From: Candidatus Acididesulfobacter guangdongensis
GTDB lineage: Bacteria; SZUA-79; Acidulodesulfobacterales; Acidulodesulfobacteraceae
Assembly (NCBI GenBank): GCA_004195045.1
Contig: SGBC01000002.1
Location: forward strand, 434,001 to 498,000
Length of the DNA stretch: 64,000 bases
Reading direction: 5' to 3'
The translations under genes were made by a program, and so were the position numbers. Below the pieces are notes generated by a model. The model was not told the DNA's origin. It was given only the letters and a program-made list of their open reading frames with translations, and did not search any database. Positions 52,279 through 60,758 of this stretch are shown one piece after another (the first letter of the stretch is position 1; every line of letters starts with the position of its first letter).

Positions 52279-53133
52279 ATGAGTTTAGAAAAAATCAATA
52301 AAATCAAAAAAGAACTGGACGATTTCTACGTCCAGCGCACCGAAACGATAAATATGATTTTATTAGCTATTTATTCAAGGAAAAATGCTTTTTTGATAGG
52401 CGAGCCAGGGCTTGCAAAAACCGATATTTTAAAAGCGTTTTCGGAATCGGTCGAAGGCTTTAAGTTTTTTGAATATCAAATGAGTTTTTCGACAGAGTTG
52501 AAGGATTTACTTTCTATGAATGTTCAGGGAGGCATAGGCATAGACAACTGCCACATAGCCTTAATAGACGAGTTTTTTAAGGGAAACCCGTCTGTGTTAA
52601 ACAGTCTTCTTGCGATTTTAAACGAAAAAATAATATATGTACCTGAAAAAAAAGTTATACCGATATTAACAGTTTTCGCGACGTCTAACGAAAAACCGGA
52701 CGCAACTGAGGGAACATCTATGCTGGCGCTTTACGACAGGTTCTTATTAAGGCAGGAAGTTATGCCTTTAAGAGATGAATCCGACTTTAAGAAACTTATG
52801 CGCATAAATAAACCCTTTGCTCCGTCTCCGGAAGCAATTTTAACTTTAGATGAACTTGAAAAAGATTATGAAGATATTCAAAAAGTTAGTATACCGGATG
52901 AAATAATTGATATTCTTTTTTCAATTAAAAAGGAAATACTTGTAAGGCAGGTTCACGTGAGCGACAGAAGGTTTAGAGATTTAGTAGCTATACTTAAAGT
53001 TTCCGCTTTTTTCAGGGGAGACAACGAGGTTAAAAAAGAAGATATTTATAACGTTAAATCAAGTCTATGGACTTACAGTTCTGATATAAAAACCGTCGAC
53101 GTGGTTGTCAATAAAATATTACAAGCGATTTAA
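52279..53133 (+). CDS. MoxR/RavA-type AAA+ ATPase in the transfer operon
   Basis: A 284-residue AAA+ ATPase of the MoxR group: Walker A FLIGEPGLAKTDI (about residues 32-44), Walker B IALIDEFFKGNPS, sensor 1 VFATSNEKPD and the lid domain with VHVSDRRFRDL. MoxR ATPases usually act with a VWA-domain partner to mature protein complexes; none is encoded nearby. It begins 2 bases after the VirB10-like gene and is followed by VirB9-like, so it is an integral part of the operon. An unusual component for a conjugation system. Confidence 0.85.
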   Translation: MSLEKINKIKKELDDFYVQRTETINMILLAIYSRKNAFLIGEPGLAKTDILKAFSESVEGFKFFEYQMSFSTELKDLLSMNVQGGIGIDNCHIALIDEFFKGNPSVLNSLLAILNEKIIYVPEKKVIPILTVFATSNEKPDATEGTSMLALYDRFLLRQEVMPLRDESDFKKLMRINKPFAPSPEAILTLDELEKDYEDIQKVSIPDEIIDILFSIKKEILVRQVHVSDRRFRDLVAILKVSAFFRGDNEVKKEDIYNVKSSLWTYSSDIKTVDVVVNKILQAI

Positions 53134-53154
53134 AAAACAATAGAGGGAGCGATT

Positions 53155-54054
53155 ATGTTTAAAAAAATTGCATTTATGATTATATTAGCGATATCATTTT
53201 GGACGGCAAATGCCTTCTCGATGGGATATTCTAATTTAAATCACTACAGTTATTACAGCCGTAAGAAGGTTCATAAGCTGACTATTAACAAGAACGTAGT
53301 TTATAAGCTTAATGTCGCTTACGGTTACGTTTCAGTCGTAACATTGCCGGTGATACCTTTATTCGTTACTATCGGCAATCCTTCTGACTTTCAATATAAG
53401 GTCTTGGGTCCGCAGATTTTCGTCCAAGCTCAGGCTTATAACAAAAAAGTTTCAACCAATATGGAAGTTTCAACCAAATACGGATTGATTAACATCGAAA
53501 TTAAAATTACATCTAAAAAAGATATTGTCTTTAATTTAGACTTGGCTAAACCAGGAAATGGTATATTTTACAAGAATTATTTAGAGCATAAACTTAATAT
53601 TTTAAAGACAAAGCTTCAAAAAAAGTATTCGGCAAAATATCAAGGCCTTGTTGCAATGAAAAACAAATTGGCAAAGAATAAAGCCTATGTCGAGAAATTA
53701 ATATTATCGATAAATAAAAAGACTATCAACGCTTCGGCGAATAAAAATAATGTATCTTTCACCATTATTTATAAATCTAAAATAGGCAACAAATATTACA
53801 TTAAATATATGGTTTCGAACAGCACTAACAATTATATCGTAGTTCATGATTTATATCTTTACGATGCAAATTCGTCATGGTACGGTTCTTCATCTAAAAA
53901 AGAGGTAAGAATATTAAATCCGGTTTCAAATTTAAAACTAATGCCGCGCGAAGTCTATAAGGGATATATCGTTTACGATAATAAAAATGCGAATGATGTT
54001 TCTGCACATCTATATTTAAAAGGAAAATTAATCATTATTAGAGTACAAATATGA
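53155..54054 (+). CDS. VirB9/TrbG/TraK-like outer-membrane channel protein
   Basis: A 299-residue exported protein (signal FMIILAISFWTANAFS). The N-terminal domain has YKLNVAYGYVSVVTLPVIP, FVTIGNPSDFQYKV and TNMEVSTKYGLINIEIKI, the beta pattern of VirB9/TrbG. The C-terminal domain (YIKYMVSNSTNNYIVVHDL, then PREVYKGYIVYD) also matches. It would form the outer-membrane ring with VirB10 and the lipoprotein downstream, whose gene overlaps by 4 bases. Confidence 0.65.
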   Translation: MFKKIAFMIILAISFWTANAFSMGYSNLNHYSYYSRKKVHKLTINKNVVYKLNVAYGYVSVVTLPVIPLFVTIGNPSDFQYKVLGPQIFVQAQAYNKKVSTNMEVSTKYGLINIEIKITSKKDIVFNLDLAKPGNGIFYKNYLEHKLNILKTKLQKKYSAKYQGLVAMKNKLAKNKAYVEKLILSINKKTINASANKNNVSFTIIYKSKIGNKYYIKYMVSNSTNNYIVVHDLYLYDANSSWYGSSSKKEVRILNPVSNLKLMPREVYKGYIVYDNKNANDVSAHLYLKGKLIIIRVQI

Positions 54055-54689
54055 AAACTAAAAAAAATATCATAATATCGCTGTTGTCTTTAATATTTTT
54101 GGTTTCTGCACTATCAGGCTGCGGGTATAATTCTTATTATGCAACTGGAGCGGCAGGGACTGGTTTAAGTTTAAATCAGGCATTAAGATTAAACAGGATT
54201 ATGTTTAATTATTTAGATATTCCTGCTTTAAAATATTCTATTTTAACCCATCCTGCCAAACAGGAGATGGCTGATAAAAATTATTATCAGCCATCTCCTG
54301 TTATCAAACATTTAAGTGCAAATAAAGTCAAAAAAATGCGCGAAAACAAAGAGCAAAGAAACGGAGATAAGCAGAGCGGTGCTTATAAGATTAAAACAAT
54401 CGGCAGTAAATTATTTATTCAAATATTTAGAAAAGGAACGTTTAATATCGATAAGTTGTTCAATATTAAAAAAATTACCATAAATGTTGAAAAAATAAAA
54501 TTCGACAAAGGTTATGAAGTTGTAACGCTCTTATTAAAAAATAACAAAGGAGAAGAAACGATAAGCGAAAATTTTAAATATTCTAACGCAGGAAAGGTAT
54601 TTAAAATTAAAAAGTATGAAGTTATCGAAAATTTAACGGTTGCGCAAAAATATAAGAGGGGCATGACTTTATGGCTAAAATTCTCATAA
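54051..54689 (+). CDS. Lipoprotein (TraV/VirB7 type position)
   Basis: A 212-residue lipoprotein: signal IIISLLSLIFLVSALSGC with lipobox ALSGC, then a basic linker (VKKMRENKEQRNGDKQSG) and a beta-rich C-terminal domain. The coding sequence contains a perfect 19-bp inverted repeat (54259-54302). It overlaps the preceding VirB9-like gene by 4 bases. Probably anchors the outer-membrane ring; family not named with certainty. Confidence 0.65.
   Translation: MKTKKNIIISLLSLIFLVSALSGCGYNSYYATGAAGTGLSLNQALRLNRIMFNYLDIPALKYSILTHPAKQEMADKNYYQPSPVIKHLSANKVKKMRENKEQRNGDKQSGAYKIKTIGSKLFIQIFRKGTFNIDKLFNIKKITINVEKIKFDKGYEVVTLLLKNNKGEETISENFKYSNAGKVFKIKKYEVIENLTVAQKYKRGMTLWLKFS
54259..54302. repeat. Perfect 19-bp inverted repeat inside a lipoprotein gene
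   Basis: Left arm 54259-54277, loop AAATTA, right arm 54284-54302; every base of the arms pairs (AACAGGAGATGGCTGATAA and its complement). It codes for the segment KQEMADKNYYQPSPVI. Confidence 0.95.
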
Positions 54690-55108
54690 CGCTTATTATA
54701 AGCATATCGGTTTTAACTATAAAAACCGCCGCTTACGGCTATTCTCACAACAGAATAATAAATGCCGTTGTAGAGTCTTCAAGGGAATTTAATATCCCGA
54801 CAGGCCTCATCTTGTCCGTTATGCGAGAAGAAAGCGATTTTAATATTAACGCCGTTAGTCCTAAAGGTGCAGTAGGTTTAATGCAGCTTATGCCTTCAAC
54901 TGCTGAAAGTATAGGCGTAAATCCTTACGATCCTGTTCAAAACGTGATAGGAGGCGTATATTATTTGAGATATTGCTTAAATTTAAAAGGCGGAAACGTC
55001 GCGCTTGCCCTTGCTTGTTATAACGCCGGACCAAACGGCGGCGTACCGAGTTCTACTTTTCAATATATCAAAAACATAGCTACGTTTTATAGGGAGATAT
55101 CAAGATGA
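54671..55108 (+). CDS. Lytic transglycosylase (VirB1/PilT type)
   Basis: A 145-residue exported SLT-family enzyme. The catalytic Glu lies in SVMREESDFN (about residue 57), followed by PKGAVGLMQLMPSTAESIG, VNPYDPVQNVIGGVYYLRY and ALACYNAGPNGG, the standard motif order. It opens the peptidoglycan layer for the secretion channel or pilus; R64-type pilus systems and VirB systems each have one. Overlaps the lipoprotein gene by 19 bases. Confidence 0.9.
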   Translation: MAKILITLIISISVLTIKTAAYGYSHNRIINAVVESSREFNIPTGLILSVMREESDFNINAVSPKGAVGLMQLMPSTAESIGVNPYDPVQNVIGGVYYLRYCLNLKGGNVALALACYNAGPNGGVPSSTFQYIKNIATFYREISR

Positions 55109-55923
55109 CTAAAAAGAAGAAAAAAAAGAAACTGGAACCTGTTTCTCCGGCTTTAAATTTTGTCAAATTACTATTTTCTTTTATAGGCTGGCTTTTAATA
55201 TTTGCGGCCGCAGGCGGATTATTATTTTTAGCGGTAAAACACGCTTTCGCCGCATCTTATAAAAACGGAGTCTGCACATTCAGTCGCCCGCTCGGCTATC
55301 GTTATTATAACAGGAGAACAGGACAGGGTTACGATCCTTATTATAGCGCTTTTGTTAATAAGAATATTTTCAATGAATATTTTAGCGGCAACGCTTCTAA
55401 TATGAATTTGGATAATGTAAATGTCATTAGCAATAACGGCATATTTGTTTACAAAAATACTATGACGGCCGGTGGATATTCCGCTGTTTACGATTACGTA
55501 TGGGAAAATAATTCCTGGGAATATACGGAGGATTTAGATATAGCCCAGGCTTCTTCATTGAACATTCAATACATGATTCCGGATGAGTTGGGGTTTGGAC
55601 CGATAATTCCAATATGGAATAATAAAGATTATTACGAGTGGTGGATTAATAACGCATTAAATTACTATCAGACACAGCAACCAGCATGGTTTAGTTATAA
55701 CAGTCAAATTGCGGAAGGTTTTGACGCGTGGGAATGCGAAAGGGCTTTTAGGGGTTATCCTATAACTCAAATAACATATACGAATAGAGAAGGCAGGGTT
55801 TACACAAGGAGCTTATTAACAGATAAATTTCCTAAAATTCAACCGTCTTCTGCCGGTTCCTGTCCTCCTCTGCCTATTTCTGAATTGTTCGGTTTTGCAT
55901 GGTGCGTTAAGCATGGATTATAA
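55105..55923 (+). CDS. Membrane-anchored protein of unknown function
   Basis: A 272-residue protein: very basic start (seven Lys), one membrane segment FIGWLLIFAAAGGLLFLAV (about 27-45), then an extracytoplasmic Tyr/Trp/Asn-rich domain (GYRYYNRRTGQGYDPYY, DYYEWWINNALNYYQ). Four Cys could form disulfides. No family recognised. Sits at the junction of the VirB and pilus sets, so it may connect them or act at the surface. Confidence 0.5.
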   Translation: MTKKKKKKKLEPVSPALNFVKLLFSFIGWLLIFAAAGGLLFLAVKHAFAASYKNGVCTFSRPLGYRYYNRRTGQGYDPYYSAFVNKNIFNEYFSGNASNMNLDNVNVISNNGIFVYKNTMTAGGYSAVYDYVWENNSWEYTEDLDIAQASSLNIQYMIPDELGFGPIIPIWNNKDYYEWWINNALNYYQTQQPAWFSYNSQIAEGFDAWECERAFRGYPITQITYTNREGRVYTRSLLTDKFPKIQPSSAGSCPPLPISELFGFAWCVKHGL

Positions 55924-55933
55924 GGAGTTTAAA

Positions 55934-56308
55934 ATGCTTAGAATATTAACTATAGCGATTATGATTTTAAGTTTAATTTTAACGGCTGCAAACGCTTCGG
56001 CGTTTAAATTGCCGAAACTTAAAATTATTTACATCAAACCACAGTCTTATTCTGCTCGCATAGTCGGCAAGACTAACGGTCTGCCGGTTTTAACGGTGGA
56101 CTTCGAGGGTAGGCCTTTGTGGAAAGTCCTGCAGGACGTCTCGAACGATACCGGTTATGTTTTTACGACTAAAGGCGTAAACTTGGCAAAAAAAGTAAAT
56201 TTAAAGGGCAGGTATAATTTTGCGGTCCTGCTCTCCAAATTGTTTAGCGGGAGAGGGGAAAATACAACGGTAAATTTAAAAACTAAGAGGGTGAGCGTAT
56301 GGCGCTAA
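55934..56308 (+). CDS. Exported STN/secretin N-domain-like protein
   Basis: A 124-residue exported protein with signal peptide TIAIMILSLILTAANASA and a domain reading LTVDFEGRPLWKVLQDVSN then VNLKGRYNFAVLLSKLF, the pattern of STN/secretin N domains. ATG 55934 is chosen because AAGGAG precedes it. Likely a periplasmic accessory of the secretin encoded at 58696 (PilL-like role). Overlaps the next gene by 10 bases. Confidence 0.6.
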   Translation: MLRILTIAIMILSLILTAANASAFKLPKLKIIYIKPQSYSARIVGKTNGLPVLTVDFEGRPLWKVLQDVSNDTGYVFTTKGVNLAKKVNLKGRYNFAVLLSKLFSGRGENTTVNLKTKRVSVWR

Positions 56309-57345
56309 TTTATATAGAACAGTCCGGAATTAAATTTGAACTTAAAAACGGCGAGAGAACCGTATCCGCTCAAGGAGTAGAGGGACTATCCGGACTAGTT
56401 TACGTAACCGGAAGCGAAATTAAAAGATACCCGAAGAATGCCGAAAAAATAGCAAGAAGGGTAAAGAATAAGTCTTATATAATAGACAACGAGTTTGTTT
56501 ATTATTATAAAGGCGAAGATATCGACAATTTTAAAGACTGCCTGCTTTCGCCATATCAGATTCTCGTCAATAAATTTTTAGAACAAAAAAATATATCTGG
56601 GAATATATTGTTTATTGACGGCGATAAAGACGTGGTAATTGTTTCTCTAATTAAAGACGGTGAATTCAAGGAGCTTTTAATAAGCAATGCGTCTTTATTT
56701 AATGAGACGTTATCTTCTATCAATAAGAAGTATCTTCAAAAAGATTTGAAGCTTGATATCGTCGTTATAAACGATGAGTTTTATAAAACCGCTTTTAAAA
56801 ATACTCCCGTTACAGTTTTAAGTCCTACGGAAATACTCGAATATGCTCAAGATTTTCAAGCGCCGGTATTTAGAAGAATTGAAGATATTAAAAAGAAAAT
56901 TCAGAAAGAAAAAGATAAAAAACTTAATATGATTTTGGTTTTTGCGGTTATTATCTTTATTTTAAATTTAGTGGTTTATTTTGCTATTAAAAATGCTGTA
57001 AATTCTGTTTCTGTTATGAATAATAGTCTGGTTGTAAAAAATGGAGTTTTAAAACAGAGGCTTAATTTTGAAATAGAAAAAAAGTTTTTATCGTTTACGA
57101 GAAAAAATATGCCTATAAGTTTAAAAAAGACATTATTGAAGATAGTCAACGTTAAAAATATAAAAATAAATTCTATTAATGCGACTAATTCTAATTTTAA
57201 CATAAAGGGAGAATTTCTTGGCGGCTATAGAAATTTCGTAAAAGGCTATAACAAACTAAAAAGAATAATGGATAGCGATGCGGTAAATTACGTCGTGTCC
57301 GCCGGCGGAAAGGCTTCTTTTGTAATTAAAGGAGAAATTAGATGA
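56299..57345 (+). CDS. PilO-like pilus biogenesis protein
   Basis: A 348-residue protein: a 190-residue cytoplasmic domain, a coiled coil (RRIEDIKKKIQKEKDKK), one membrane segment MILVFAVIIFILNLVVYFAI (about 214-233) and a periplasmic tail. The fold order of a PilM-like domain joined to a membrane segment corresponds to PilO of IncI1 (R64-type) pili, an inner-membrane platform protein. Assignment rests mainly on layout and neighbours. Confidence 0.6.
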   Translation: MALIYIEQSGIKFELKNGERTVSAQGVEGLSGLVYVTGSEIKRYPKNAEKIARRVKNKSYIIDNEFVYYYKGEDIDNFKDCLLSPYQILVNKFLEQKNISGNILFIDGDKDVVIVSLIKDGEFKELLISNASLFNETLSSINKKYLQKDLKLDIVVINDEFYKTAFKNTPVTVLSPTEILEYAQDFQAPVFRRIEDIKKKIQKEKDKKLNMILVFAVIIFILNLVVYFAIKNAVNSVSVMNNSLVVKNGVLKQRLNFEIEKKFLSFTRKNMPISLKKTLLKIVNVKNIKINSINATNSNFNIKGEFLGGYRNFVKGYNKLKRIMDSDAVNYVVSAGGKASFVIKGEIR

Positions 57346-57923
57346 TTAAAATAATAATCTCTGCGCTTTTAATAGTTTTAAGCGTTTTTATATATGCAAA
57401 GTTTTCAAAGCCTTTAATGAGCGTATATCATTTAACTAAGTCCGAAAATACTGCTTTAGCGGGAAAGACCTTAAATTATGAAAGGCAAATTTCTATATTA
57501 AAAAATATCAAGAAAGTAAAAATTATTTTACGAAAGCAAAAGACTTCTACATATATGTTTACGCTTTTGTCGTTCGTAAATTATTTAAAAAGTAAAGGCT
57601 TTTCGGTAAAGCTTAAACTTAATAAATTAATGCAGACTAAACCTGTAATACATACTATCCCTAATCCTCAAGTCATAAATAAGCGCGTACAAGTTAAACC
57701 GGTTAGTTTGGGAGGATTTAGCCCTTATGAAACTCGGACTAAGTTTGCGGGGGTTAAAAAGATAAATATCGTATTAAGTTTTAAAGGTTATTACGGGCTT
57801 GTCCCGATGCTTACCGTAATGGAAAAATTGTATGTTTTGTTTCCTATAAAATTCGTTAATTTTACAATGAGTAAAAAAAGTACCGTAATTAATTTTAATC
57901 TATATAGTTTTAAGGGGGTTTGA
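57342..57923 (+). CDS. Inner-membrane platform protein (PilO/GspM-like)
   Basis: A 193-residue protein with one N-terminal membrane segment (IIISALLIVLSVFIYAKF) and a periplasmic alpha/beta domain ending VINFNLYSF. Length and order match the second small bitopic protein of type IV pilus platforms. Overlaps the preceding gene by 4 bases. No specific motif. Confidence 0.5.
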   Translation: MIKIIISALLIVLSVFIYAKFSKPLMSVYHLTKSENTALAGKTLNYERQISILKNIKKVKIILRKQKTSTYMFTLLSFVNYLKSKGFSVKLKLNKLMQTKPVIHTIPNPQVINKRVQVKPVSLGGFSPYETRTKFAGVKKINIVLSFKGYYGLVPMLTVMEKLYVLFPIKFVNFTMSKKSTVINFNLYSFKGV

Positions 57924-57924
57924 A

Positions 57925-58686
57925 ATGGATATAAACGATATAATCGAAGAAGGTCAGGAAGAACGCGGGCAAAGAGAACCGGAAGGGATTAAACCTAAGA
58001 GAAAAAATAAAATTAAGTTCAATAAGAAATTATTATTGATCGTTTCCGTTATTGTATTGATAGGAGGCGCGGCTGCATATTTTTTATTATTTAAGAGCAG
58101 TCGTCCTATTATACCTGTAACGGGCAGAATAGTAACTCCTCCAGTAAATCAGAGTTTTTTGTTTAATAAAACTTTAAATAATAAAATACAGAATAAAATA
58201 TCTAATCCTTCTTTAAAAAGTACGGTAGAGAGTAATGCTTCAGTAACAGATTTACCTATAAAAAATAAAACCGCACAACCTGTTAAAGGTAAGGCTGCCT
58301 CCAAAGTTAAAAAAGCCAATAATACGTTAAACGACCTTTTTACCGTTAAATATAAACATAAGGCGAAAAAAACTAATATGCAGGGAGTACCGAATATGCC
58401 TCCTAACGCAAATGTTCCTAATGTTCCGGCTATACCTTTTAATCAGAATTTGCCTAATTTCAATTTAAAGGGCATGGCTTCAAAAATTAAGAATATGCAA
58501 GGTTTATCAAGCGGAAGCAGTTTTAACGTAAGCGGATATTCAGGCGGTTACGTGATAGCAGAGTGCGGTAAAAGCACTAAATATTTAAAAGCCGGTCAGA
58601 GCGCCTGCGGCTATACCTTGTTAAAGGCAAACTCGAACGATGCTACTTTTTCGCATAACGGCAAGTTTAAAAAGATTTCTTATTAA
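57925..58686 (+). CDS. PilP-like bitopic protein
   Basis: A 253-residue protein: basic N-terminus, one membrane segment (LLLIVSVIVLIGGAAAYFLL, about 37-56), a long disordered Asn/Pro/Lys-rich linker (MPPNANVPNVPAIPF) and a short C-terminal domain with SGGYVIAECGKSTKYLKAG. This architecture fits PilP, which ties the inner platform to the secretin. It starts 2 bases after the previous gene. Confidence 0.6.
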   Translation: MDINDIIEEGQEERGQREPEGIKPKRKNKIKFNKKLLLIVSVIVLIGGAAAYFLLFKSSRPIIPVTGRIVTPPVNQSFLFNKTLNNKIQNKISNPSLKSTVESNASVTDLPIKNKTAQPVKGKAASKVKKANNTLNDLFTVKYKHKAKKTNMQGVPNMPPNANVPNVPAIPFNQNLPNFNLKGMASKIKNMQGLSSGSSFNVSGYSGGYVIAECGKSTKYLKAGQSACGYTLLKANSNDATFSHNGKFKKISY

Positions 58687-58695
58687 GGGGGTTTT

Positions 58696-60192
58696 ATGAA
58701 AAAAATATTAATTACTTTATTATTAATTTTATTTAGCGTTTCTCCTGCTTTTGCCGGGACGGTTACGATAATAAATCCGGTTTTACATATTATTAAAAAA
58801 CCAGTTCCTGAAGCTTTAAGGCAAAAAACTTCTTTAGAAGGAAATTTAACTATTAATGAAGCTTTGTCTTTACTTACAAGGGCAACGGGAATACCGATTA
58901 TTATAATTCATTCAAGTTTTATAAATAATAACAAAAACAGTTATTACTACATCCACAAACCTCTTTATATGATATTAAATGCCGTCATTAAAGATAACGG
59001 TTATGTTTATAAATATAAGAACGGTCAGATTAAGGTTTACGGCGAAATAGCCGAGACCTTTAATTTGCCGGTTTTTAATATAGATAACGCTTTTCAGGCT
59101 ACGACAGGAGTCAGCAATAATAATAATTTAACGAACGGACAAAACGGGGTTAACGGTACCGCAAATACGGCGACTACACAGGCTGCTTCCGCTTCTCCCG
59201 TTTCCAGTCAGCAGACTCTCCAGACCGGCACGGCTAATAATCCCGGCGGGCAGATTACGAGTTCGATGTCTCTTACAAAAACTGCCGTTCATTATATAAC
59301 GCAGATGTTAAAACCGTTGGTGTCCAAAAAAGGCGTATTCGGCGTAAATGCCATGCAGGGAATAGTTTACGTTAAAGATAAACCGTCAAACGTTTTTGCA
59401 GTGGCTAAATGGGTTAAAAAGATAAGGAAAAATCTTGCGGAAGCCGTTTGGCTTAAGGTGCAGATTTTAGACGTTACTTTAAATAATTCTACGCAAGTAG
59501 GCATTAATTGGAACGCCGTTTTTAGCAACGCTTTTAAATCTAATCCGGCGGGACTATCCGCCGTTACGATAGGCGCTAATCTTGCTTCTGGGGCGGGTAT
59601 CGCTTCGGGAGCTCCTTCTATCGAGTTTGCTAATAGCGCCGGAACTAATTCGGCAATACTAGAGGCATTAAAAACGCAGGGGACGGTAGATATATTGTCC
59701 GAACCCACTTTGATAGTTCCTAACGGTGAGACGGGAGTAATTAACAGCAGTTCGATATCTAATTATATTCAGACGGTAGAAAACATTTCTACAGGTCTTA
59801 CGTCGTCTCAGACTTATCCGGTAATAGCGCAGGTATCCGCAGGGTTATCGACCGCTTTTACGCCGCATATAAATAAGAAAAAAGGCATGATAACCGTCGT
59901 TATAAATTTTTTAGATAACAATATTACGGGATATAACGATTTTACCGTATCCGGTACTAATTTCGACGAGCCGATAATTCAGTCGAAAACGTTGTCCGAC
60001 ATTATAAGAGTTCGTAATAATCATACAGTTATTATGGGCGGGATTATTACGACTAATAAAAATAAACAGAATTACGGAGTTCCGCTCTTAAGCGATATTC
60101 CGGTATTAGGACTTTTATTCGACGGAGTAAATAATACTTATGAAAAAGACGACCTTATCATGATGATAACGCCGAAAATAATTAAATATTAG
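58696..60192 (+). CDS. Secretin of the type IV pilus
   Basis: A 498-residue outer-membrane secretin. Signal peptide ILITLLLILFSVSPAFA; STN-like N domain (LEGNLTINEALSLLTRATG), a Ser/Thr/Asn-rich linker (about 140-190), and the secretin core from about 250 with VWLKVQILDVTLNNSTQVG, LSEPTLIVPNGETGVI, and the C-terminal VIMGGIITTNKNKQ and YGVPLLSDIPVLGLLF. It forms the pore for the pilus (PilN in R64). No lipobox is present, unlike R64 PilN. Confidence 0.9.
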   Translation: MKKILITLLLILFSVSPAFAGTVTIINPVLHIIKKPVPEALRQKTSLEGNLTINEALSLLTRATGIPIIIIHSSFINNNKNSYYYIHKPLYMILNAVIKDNGYVYKYKNGQIKVYGEIAETFNLPVFNIDNAFQATTGVSNNNNLTNGQNGVNGTANTATTQAASASPVSSQQTLQTGTANNPGGQITSSMSLTKTAVHYITQMLKPLVSKKGVFGVNAMQGIVYVKDKPSNVFAVAKWVKKIRKNLAEAVWLKVQILDVTLNNSTQVGINWNAVFSNAFKSNPAGLSAVTIGANLASGAGIASGAPSIEFANSAGTNSAILEALKTQGTVDILSEPTLIVPNGETGVINSSSISNYIQTVENISTGLTSSQTYPVIAQVSAGLSTAFTPHINKKKGMITVVINFLDNNITGYNDFTVSGTNFDEPIIQSKTLSDIIRVRNNHTVIMGGIITTNKNKQNYGVPLLSDIPVLGLLFDGVNNTYEKDDLIMMITPKIIKY

Positions 60193-60200
60193 GAGGAATT

Positions 60201-60758
60201 ATGGAAAGAAAAATTAATAATCAAGATGGTTTTACATTAATAGAGATTCTAATTGCCCTTGTCCTTATCGGAGTTATGGCAGCGATCGGAGTTAGCGTAT
60301 ATACGCATGTTAATTCTACCGCCGCTACCGGCGGTATAGTCAGCAACATTCAGAAATTTGAAAGTGTTGCCGATCAGTATGCATCTATGAACTCAGGTAC
60401 TTATACCGGCATGGATGCTCAGGCTTTGCAGAGCGATGCGTTATTACCTAACGGTTGGACTGTAGAAGGTGGCGGTGTTGAAGCCGTTCCTCCGAATACG
60501 TCTACCGTTGCAGGATATTTTATAACGACAGGGGCTTTAGGAACAGGAAATTCTGCTTATGATATCGGTTTTTCCGGTACGGGTAATGGAGTAACCGATA
60601 TCATGGTTCATTCAATATGCCTTGATTTTGAGAATAAGATTGATGCATTTGAATATAACGGAGGTGTTACCACGGTTACTACGGGAGGAACTAATTGTAA
60701 CGTCATACCTACAGATAATAAAGCTATAACTGGCGCATTTTGGCTGGGGTTCGAATAA
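60201..60758 (+). CDS. Type IV prepilin (PilS-like)
   Basis: A 185-residue prepilin with the leader MERKINNQDG cut before FTLIEILIALVLIGVMAAIG; the class III signal with Glu5 of the mature protein is intact. The mature domain is Gly/Thr-rich with Cys at about 146 and 164 forming a likely disulfide, as in PilS. It is the only prepilin seen, so probably the major subunit. Its stop overlaps the ATPase start by one base. Confidence 0.85.
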   Translation: MERKINNQDGFTLIEILIALVLIGVMAAIGVSVYTHVNSTAATGGIVSNIQKFESVADQYASMNSGTYTGMDAQALQSDALLPNGWTVEGGGVEAVPPNTSTVAGYFITTGALGTGNSAYDIGFSGTGNGVTDIMVHSICLDFENKIDAFEYNGGVTTVTTGGTNCNVIPTDNKAITGAFWLGFE

